32,492 nucleotides of DNA from an uncultured Planctomyces sp. (GTDB lineage Bacteria > Planctomycetota > Planctomycetia > Planctomycetales > Planctomycetaceae): contig CALDJX010000313.1 in assembly GCA_937899075.1 (NCBI GenBank), positions 1 through 32,492 of the forward strand. Reading direction: 5' to 3'. Under the pieces are notes generated by a model. It had not been told where the DNA came from. It worked only from the letters and a program-made list of their open reading frames with translations, and did not search any database. Position 1 is the stretch's first letter. Every line of letters starts with the position of its first letter. Below are positions 28,101 through 32,492 of this stretch, piece by piece. The translations under genes and the position numbers were made by a program.

Positions 28101-30374
28101 CTCGGCGGGAGCCCCACCTTCAGGGATTTCCAGTATGTAAACATCGTCAATGTGTCCTGATTCGGACACCGAAGTACCGGTAGATGAACCTAGCGATTCC
28201 ATGTCCAGAGATGGAGTAGTTCGCACAACCCATTTCATGACGCCGGTGTCACGATTCCAGTCGCTGGGGAAGCTGGAAACGGTGACGGTGCCGGTCGCCC
28301 CATCGTCATCAAGGATCGTTCCGATGCCCTGGAAGTCGACGATGTTCGTATTCGATGATCCATTGGATAGATTGACGAAAAAGAATTCGTCACCCTCGGC
28401 GGCAAGGTCCGTGACGATTGGCACGTTTACTGTCATCTGCGACTGGCCAGCGGCGAATGTCAGTGTGCCGCTGGTTTCAAGATAGTCGAGCCCCGCGAGT
28501 CCGGAGTCGTCAACAGTCGCGAAGTCGACCGAGACCGGGCTGGTGTCTGACCCATCAACCGTGACGGTGAATACGGCTTCAACTTGGGGACTCAACCCGT
28601 TCAGGATGACATTGACGTTGTCAATTGCCCAGGACTCATTGTCCTGACCCTCGAATCCGGAGCCGTTGGCGAACCATTCGATCGTCAACGTATTGGCACC
28701 GTGAGGTATGTTGCGAAACGACGAATCTTGCGACATGTCGTAAGCGGTATCGCCAAACGACGACGGGTCAGTAAATAGATCAACGGGGGCAGGGGTTAGC
28801 AGGGCACCGACCGGTGGTGCATATCCTTGTGAGCCTGAAAACGGAGCGAAGTTGCGAAAGTTCTCATTGAACACCGACCGCCCGTCGACCAGAACATTGA
28901 AAAAATCCGGGCCCTGTGCATTTGCGGCACTGTTCCATGAGCCTATCATCGCGAGCAGAAAGTTGACGTCGATGCTTGTGTGGCTTGGCAGGCCTGTCAG
29001 TGTGAGAACTGTAGACGTCTGTGGGATTGCCCCGCCGTCATTCGGATTTCCGCCCGAGCTATTGCGTAGGAAGTTCCCGCTAAACTGATTGGATCCTGTT
29101 CCGATCCCGCTATAGGCCTGAACTGATTCGACGCTTGTGCTACCTGAAAACTGAGTCGGCACTCCCGTGTCAAAGTTTGTCGAGAAGAATGTCTGACTGG
29201 TGCTGCTTTCACCGACAACTGCATCGCTGATTGAAACTGACGTAGGAGTTCCAATGAAGTCGTCACCACTACCGCCTACGAGCAAATCAGTTCCTGCGCC
29301 GCCCTTGATCGTATCGTTTCCGCTTTGTCCACGAATGGTGTCGCTGTCGTCGCCGCCTCCTAGGGAATCGTCACCACCACCGCCATAGATGCGATCCATT
29401 CCTGACTCGCCGGCGACCGTGTCATTGCCGCTTTGGCCGTTCAGGATGTCGTCTCCGCCATCGCCCAGCAGTGAGTCTCTGCCACCGCCACCAAGCAACG
29501 TGTCGTCGCCTGCGTTGCCGTTTGCTGTGTCGTTGCCCGCTTGTCCGTTCAGGACGTCGTTGCCGTCTCCTCCATCGATGACGTCGTTCTCGGACCCGCC
29601 AAAGACGGTGTCATTACCGTCTCCACCAGTCAGTGAATCCATCCCGGACATTCCATTGATGTCGTCATTGCCGAGGCCGCCGTCGACGGTGTCAGAACCG
29701 TCGCCGCCGTGTACGGTGTCGTTTCCGTCTCCTGCGACGACAGAGTCATTGCCGTCGCCAGCGTCGATGCTGTCATCCCCCGTGCCGGTATCGATGATGT
29801 CGTTGCCGTCGCCTCCGAACACGGTGTCGTTGCCGTCTCCGCTGATGACCGAGTCAGCACCGTCTCCGGCCATGATCACATCGTTGCCGAGTGCTCCTGT
29901 GATGGTGTCGGCTCCGTTGCCGCCAAGCAGTGTGCCTCCGAGATCGGCACTGCCGATGATCGTGTCGTGGCCGTCGTCGCCGTCGACGGAGATTTGCAGT
30001 CCGAGGCCTGTTCCGGCATCGAAGAATGAGAAGTTGGCTGCGGTCACACCTGTCACATCGATGAAGTTGTCGTTGTCGCTCCCGACGATGATCAGCGACG
30101 TGACAGTACTGGCTTGAATGGTGCCAAGCGTCTGATCGATGCCTCCATTGACCATCACCCGGACCGCACCAGGGGAAAGTGGGTCCGTGCCAACTTCGAT
30201 CCTGTCAGGGCCGTCCGAGACGATCTGTAATTCGCCGCCAGAAAACAGGCTCGTGACTGACAGGTACGTTCTTTCTTCCAGCACTTCCGATGGTGCTCGT
30301 CGTCGTGTGGACTTTCGACGAGTTTGTTTGCTGGCGAGTTTTTGACGTAGTCGATCCATCCAGTTTCTGGGCAT
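25146..30374 (-). CDS. giant RTX-repeat protein with an S8 subtilase, Calx-beta and P domain
   Basis: The 1742-residue protein reads, in order: a basic N-terminus with LEERTYLSV (near 30-40), a planctomycete-type export motif; RTX array I (about 143-371, GGDGNDTVFG-type nonapeptides); a beta-rich segment (378-590); a Calx-beta-like domain (595-680); and a propeptide-like stretch ending DDPLYVDQWHLNN. An S8 subtilase domain follows, with catalytic Asp831 (GIVDDG), His874 (DFHGTAVAG) and Ser1066 (GGTSSATP), and SNNSW for the oxyanion hole. Then come a proprotein-convertase-type P domain (about 1140-1265) and RTX array II (about 1281-1725). The catalytic triad is intact. RTX arrays fold on binding Ca2+ outside the cell, so this is probably a secreted or surface protease. 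Start ATG 30374 has GGGAG 6 nt upstream; the in-frame TTG at 30398 has no such site. No type I exporter genes are adjacent. Confidence 0.92.
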   Translation of the reverse strand: MPRNWMDRLRQKLASKQTRRKSTRRRAPSEVLEERTYLSVTSLFSGGELQIVSDGPDRIEVGTDPLSPGAVRVMVNGGIDQTLGTIQASTVTSLIIVGSDNDNFIDVTGVTAANFSFFDAGTGLGLQISVDGDDGHDTIIGSADLGGTLLGGNGADTITGALGNDVIMAGDGADSVISGDGNDTVFGGDGNDIIDTGTGDDSIDAGDGNDSVVAGDGNDTVHGGDGSDTVDGGLGNDDINGMSGMDSLTGGDGNDTVFGGSENDVIDGGDGNDVLNGQAGNDTANGNAGDDTLLGGGGRDSLLGDGGDDILNGQSGNDTVAGESGMDRIYGGGGDDSLGGGDDSDTIRGQSGNDTIKGGAGTDLLVGGSGDDFIGTPTSVSISDAVVGESSTSQTFFSTNFDTGVPTQFSGSTSVESVQAYSGIGTGSNQFSGNFLRNSSGGNPNDGGAIPQTSTVLTLTGLPSHTSIDVNFLLAMIGSWNSAANAQGPDFFNVLVDGRSVFNENFRNFAPFSGSQGYAPPVGALLTPAPVDLFTDPSSFGDTAYDMSQDSSFRNIPHGANTLTIEWFANGSGFEGQDNESWAIDNVNVILNGLSPQVEAVFTVTVDGSDTSPVSVDFATVDDSGLAGLDYLETSGTLTFAAGQSQMTVNVPIVTDLAAEGDEFFFVNLSNGSSNTNIVDFQGIGTILDDDGATGTVTVSSFPSDWNRDTGVMKWVVRTTPSLDMESLGSSTGTSVSESGHIDDVYILEIPEGGAPAELIADLEAMPGVVDFYPLEFINAQVRAVPDDPLYVDQWHLNNVGQTGGTSGADANVESVWDTYLGTGVTIGIVDDGLEHTHPDLAGNYNAGLSFDYFDGDADPLPDPANPNNGGDFHGTAVAGVAAADGFNTLGVSGAAPDATLAGIRLVAGFFTDQQSANALSHMTQQIDISNNSWGPADDGVLHNVGPLTRAAMVNGATNGRGGLGTIYVWAGGNGGDFTNDDVNYDAFANSRYTIAVGAIDHNGVRSIYSDPGAPIIVTAYSNDLAGTGITTTDLVGTEGYNFIADATDGDPQPDLDYTSTFGGTSSATPLVAGVIALMLEANPGLSYRDVNHILVNSARMTDPTNSGWAVNGAGHDVNHEYGFGAIDAAAAVGLAESWTNVGAELASSSGTTTVSAPIPDNSPSGVSSTVTVPDNLSVEYVEVTLNASHSFRGNLEVVLTSPSGTESILAESRPNDPFADYSNWTFTSARHWDELSQGDWTLSVRDLVAGSVGTFNDWTLNTFGALSAAAPPPVAPPNAIDAGDVVFGDSGNDIIYGNGGPDTVNAGAGDDFVDGRGGDDLLLGGSGRDTLVGGAGNDTLAGQGGADSLSGGADDDTILWEGQSDGDDTINADSGGDTLVVGGQSTDDTFTVSQDAAMALLISQGSSSIAATGNGLEAGIEAVVINGGAGSDTVTITDVDQVGALVLTVNGGSGSDTITATGAALGNVRLAINGGLGDDTLTGSADADTISGDDGNDVIDGDAGDDTLSGNVGDDSISGGDGNDVVDGNDGNDTVMGDAGDDSVSGGFGDDMLVGDVGNDTLDGGFGDDLLNGMSGDDSLLGSFGNDRIAAGSGNDTVNGGNDNDTIQGHSGADLIDGSHGDDLIMGQAGDDTIFGDDGNDTIMGGNGNDVLYGEDGDDVIDGEGASDTIVGGDGHDTLRGGGSDDTILGEDGDDVINGNSGNDTASTGEGADVVSDVETIDESFVLSTDLMQDFDTLARK
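25210..25960 (-). repeat. RTX array II: imperfect 27-nt coding repeats
   Basis: Tandem codons for the nonapeptide GGxGxDxxx recur every 27 nt, about 25-30 times, with the DNA varying between units. This is the C-terminal calcium-binding array of the protease. A few more units lie at about 26270-26530, separated by a non-repeat beta segment. Confidence 0.85.
29255..29950 (-). repeat. RTX array I: imperfect 27-nt coding repeats
   Basis: About 25 tandem GGxGxDxxx nonapeptide units are encoded here, forming the N-terminal calcium-binding array. It is separated from array II by the Calx-beta, subtilase and P domains. Confidence 0.85.
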
Positions 30375-30398
30375 CGTGAGCTCCCGTGGGGCCTGCAA

Positions 30399-30852
30399 TT
30401 TTGCGTGAGCAGCAGCATGTGGGGAACCCGCGTCAAACGATTACGCGGTCAATCCGTCGATTCCCCGGCATTCGGATCGGCAGTCATGAATGGTCAATCT
30501 GACACAACTGGCGCGTGCCGTCGAAAGCGGCTGTTTCCGGGCGATGCGAGCGACTGATCCAACTCGTAATCGCCGCACAATCGGAACTTAAAGTTCCGTC
30601 TGTAGGGATACTGATGCCGCATAATCGCTACAGATGAACGAGCCGTAAGCGTGGCACGCTGCTCGAATGAAATTCCCGGACCGCGTCATCGCGACGCTTT
30701 GACCGACTTGAACACTTCACCGGAAGCATTCGGCCTGGAATTCCCAGGTCTGATGCCGGTTGGCCATCAGGCGGGCAGCGGGTTATGAGGATTCTACGGA
30801 TCGCTCGACCTCGCGCACTGGTCGCAGTCGGGGCGATTCGGATCCCCCGGCC
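30399..30852. other. intergenic stretch between secA-like and RTX protease genes
   Basis: No gene is supported here. The stretch should hold the promoter of the RTX protease gene, but I see no convincing -35/-10 pair. It contains CGGAACTT-A-AAGTTCCG (30582-30598), an imperfect palindrome CTGTAG...CTACAG (30600-30633), and CCTGG...CCAGG (30734-30748). None has a T-tract. Confidence 0.4.
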
Positions 30853-32492
30853 TCAGTCCTGGGCGGCGTCGAGCCAGGGGTTCTGGCCGAGTTGTTCAAG
30901 CTGGCTGGCTCGGTGGCGGGCGTGGGCGAGGAGCAGTTCCCGGTCCTGTTCGTGGCGACTTTCGACGGCGCGCTGTGCTCGCAGAAATTGTGGAAGAGTG
31001 TTGGCGAGGCCGTTGCTGGAGACACCGTTGTTTGCGTGTGCGCCCCGACGTTGAAGCTGGCCGAGATCGAACTTGTCGAGTCCTTCCTTCAGGATGTCGT
31101 CTTCCAGGGAAAGGAACTGTCGGTAGGAGCCGGGGTCGCCTTGCCGAGCGCAGCGGCCGATCAGTTGTCGATCGATCCTCGTCGCCGCGTGAAGCTCTCC
31201 GCAAATGACGTGCAGGCCGCCTCGCTCTTCCGAATCGCCCTGCAGAGCGATGTCGGTTCCTCGACCAGCCATGTTTGTGGCGACGGTCACTCGGCCTGGT
31301 TGTCCGGCATCGGCGACGATTTCCGCTTCGCGTGCGTGGTTGCGAGCGTTTAACAACTGGTGCTCGATTCCCAAATCCAGCAGCATGGCGGCGAGACGTT
31401 CCGACTGTTCGATGGTGCGAGTTCCGATCAGGACGGGGCGTCCGGCATCGTGTTGCTGTCTGACTTCTGCGGCGACGGCTGCCCATCTTGCGTCGGCTGT
31501 TGGAAGAATCGTGACGGGCAGGGCTTTTCGTTGTGTGGGGCGTCTGGTGGGAATTCGAAAAACTGGCAGACCGTAAACGTTGAGGAATTCGTGAGCGGCG
31601 GTCGCGGCCGTGCCCGTCATTCCGGAAACGCGATCGTACTGGCCGAACAGTTCCTGCACGGTGATTCGCGCGCTGTGAGTGGTGAGCGGCGTTATCTCAA
31701 TTCTCTCGCGAGCTTCGACAGCCTGGTGAACGCCGTTCCGCCATTTGCGACCTTCGGCGACGCGGCCGGAGTATTCGTCGACGATGTAGACCTTGCCGTC
31801 TTTCACCACGTAGTGCTCGTCAAGCTTCAACGAGTCGGCGACGTAGGAAGCTCGGACAACTCCGTCGGTGATGTCTGACATCGGAAGTTCGTTGAGCAGC
31901 GGCGGCCTCGGCAACGACCTTACAAGTCGAAAACCGGCAGGCGTCAGATCGAACTGCCCGGATTCTTCGTCACGAGTGACGTGCTCGTTGATGAGAAACC
32001 TATCGGCAGCGGAGGCGCACCAGCGGAAGAGTGCTTCCTTAGTTCTCTGGTCACCGGATTCGCTGCTGATGATCAGCGGCGTGCGAGCTTCGTCGATCAG
32101 CAGGCTGTCGGCTTCGTCAATCAGTGCGAAGTGAAGCGGGTGTCGCTGTACCGTCGGTCGCTGTTTCGACAGATTGTCATTTTGAGCGGCGTTGTCGGCT
32201 GCACTCTGGCGAAACGTTGACGTGGTCAGCGAGTCTGCAAACAGCGGCGATTCAGACTGCCCGCTGGCTCGAAGCGTTAATCGATCACGGAGAAAGTCGA
32301 AGCCGAACTCTCTGGCTGTTCCGTAAGTGATGTCCGCATCGTAGGCTGCTCGACGCTCGGCCGGAGCCATGTCGCCGGTGATCGCCGAAACGGTCAGCCC
32401 GAGAGACTCGTAAACCGGTTTCATCCAGTGGGCGTCACGGTGGGCGAGATAGTCGTTTGCCGTGGCGACATGAATCGGCAGCCCCCGCAGAG
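30853..32492 (-). CDS. secA: SecA-like preprotein translocase ATPase, shortened C-terminus, 5' end outside window
   Basis: This is the C-terminal 545 residues or so of a SecA-family ATPase; the frame is open to the window edge. The first visible motif (VATANDYLAHRDAHWMKPVY) corresponds to about residue 120 of standard SecA. Next come ITYGTAREFGFDFLRDRL, the DEAD-type Walker B LIDEADSLLIDEARTPLII, the preprotein cross-linking domain (SLKLDEHYVVKDGKVYIVDE), and the NBD2 motifs ATNMAGRGTDIAL and ARQGDPGSYRQFLSLEDD. It then stops soon after the AQRAVESRHEQDRELL helix. Most of the helical scaffold, the helical wing and the zinc-binding tail are missing, giving about 655 residues instead of 850-1000. 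A Gln/Asn/Ser-rich insert lies before the DEAD box. This could be an accessory SecA paralogue rather than the essential one; the gene symbol is given by family only. Confidence 0.85.
   Translation of the reverse strand, partial: LRGLPIHVATANDYLAHRDAHWMKPVYESLGLTVSAITGDMAPAERRAAYDADITYGTAREFGFDFLRDRLTLRASGQSESPLFADSLTTSTFRQSAADNAAQNDNLSKQRPTVQRHPLHFALIDEADSLLIDEARTPLIISSESGDQRTKEALFRWCASAADRFLINEHVTRDEESGQFDLTPAGFRLVRSLPRPPLLNELPMSDITDGVVRASYVADSLKLDEHYVVKDGKVYIVDEYSGRVAEGRKWRNGVHQAVEARERIEITPLTTHSARITVQELFGQYDRVSGMTGTAATAAHEFLNVYGLPVFRIPTRRPTQRKALPVTILPTADARWAAVAAEVRQQHDAGRPVLIGTRTIEQSERLAAMLLDLGIEHQLLNARNHAREAEIVADAGQPGRVTVATNMAGRGTDIALQGDSEERGGLHVICGELHAATRIDRQLIGRCARQGDPGSYRQFLSLEDDILKEGLDKFDLGQLQRRGAHANNGVSSNGLANTLPQFLRAQRAVESRHEQDRELLLAHARHRASQLEQLGQNPWLDAAQD

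Noticed and set aside
29389-30117. A 242-codon Ser/Pro-rich open frame opposite RTX array I
   Set aside because: Its periodicity is the mirror image of the GGxGxDxxx repeat; there is no independent evidence of a gene. The same applies to similar frames at 25552-26052 and 26062-26487.

Overview
The window looks like a planctomycete chromosome (phylum Planctomycetota). This is inferred from several signs taken together. A very large extracellular protein carries the short N-terminal LE-x-R-x-x-LS motif common on planctomycete giant proteins. There is a Cys-rich outer-membrane barrel protein, a tandem YHS-like secreted protein, a 'large' ValS and ArgS with insertions, and many long dispersed-type palindromes at gene ends. 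Most of the window is ordinary housekeeping sequence, with no phage, integrase, IS element, CRISPR array or tRNA/rRNA gene that I can see.

Layout, left to right. 1-1641 (+): the 3' part of an M24 metallopeptidase, then an 8-amino-7-oxononanoate synthase (bioF). 2315-3589 (+): a porin-like beta-barrel protein with a strong terminator. 3710-5683 (+): a promoter, a short Ile/Val-rich leader ORF, a hairpin with a U-tract, then citramalate synthase (cimA). This reads as a ribosome-mediated attenuator of the isoleucine pathway and is the most interesting signal in the window. 5848-9111 (+): valS, which carries an in-frame palindromic repeat and a Cys4 insertion. 9654-11303 (+): a secreted Pro/Ala-rich protein ending in two YHS-like modules. 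11617-13000 (+): a promoter, an extended SDR/thioester-reductase-like gene and a terminator. 13152-18605 (+): a promoter, then hppA (membrane pyrophosphatase), rsfS (ribosomal silencing factor) and argS.

18705-23318 (-): a likely operon reading TPR protein, then a CinA-like/NadD-like fusion, then a phytanoyl-CoA dioxygenase-family protein; the last two genes are 2 nt apart. 23532-24932 (+): a membrane-anchored TAXI-type solute-binding protein with no TRAP permease beside it. 25146-30374 (-): a 1742-residue subtilisin-family protease flanked by two RTX/hemolysin-type calcium-binding repeat arrays. 30853-32492 (-): the C-terminal part of a shortened SecA-like ATPase, cut off by the window edge.

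Five unrelated long inverted repeats (arms 24-30 nt, 1-4 mismatches) lie at 5702-5790, 8358-8418 (inside valS), 16475-16557, 18615-18693 and 24938-25006. Four are intergenic and one has become coding sequence. All assignments come from reading motifs and gene order. No database search was possible.
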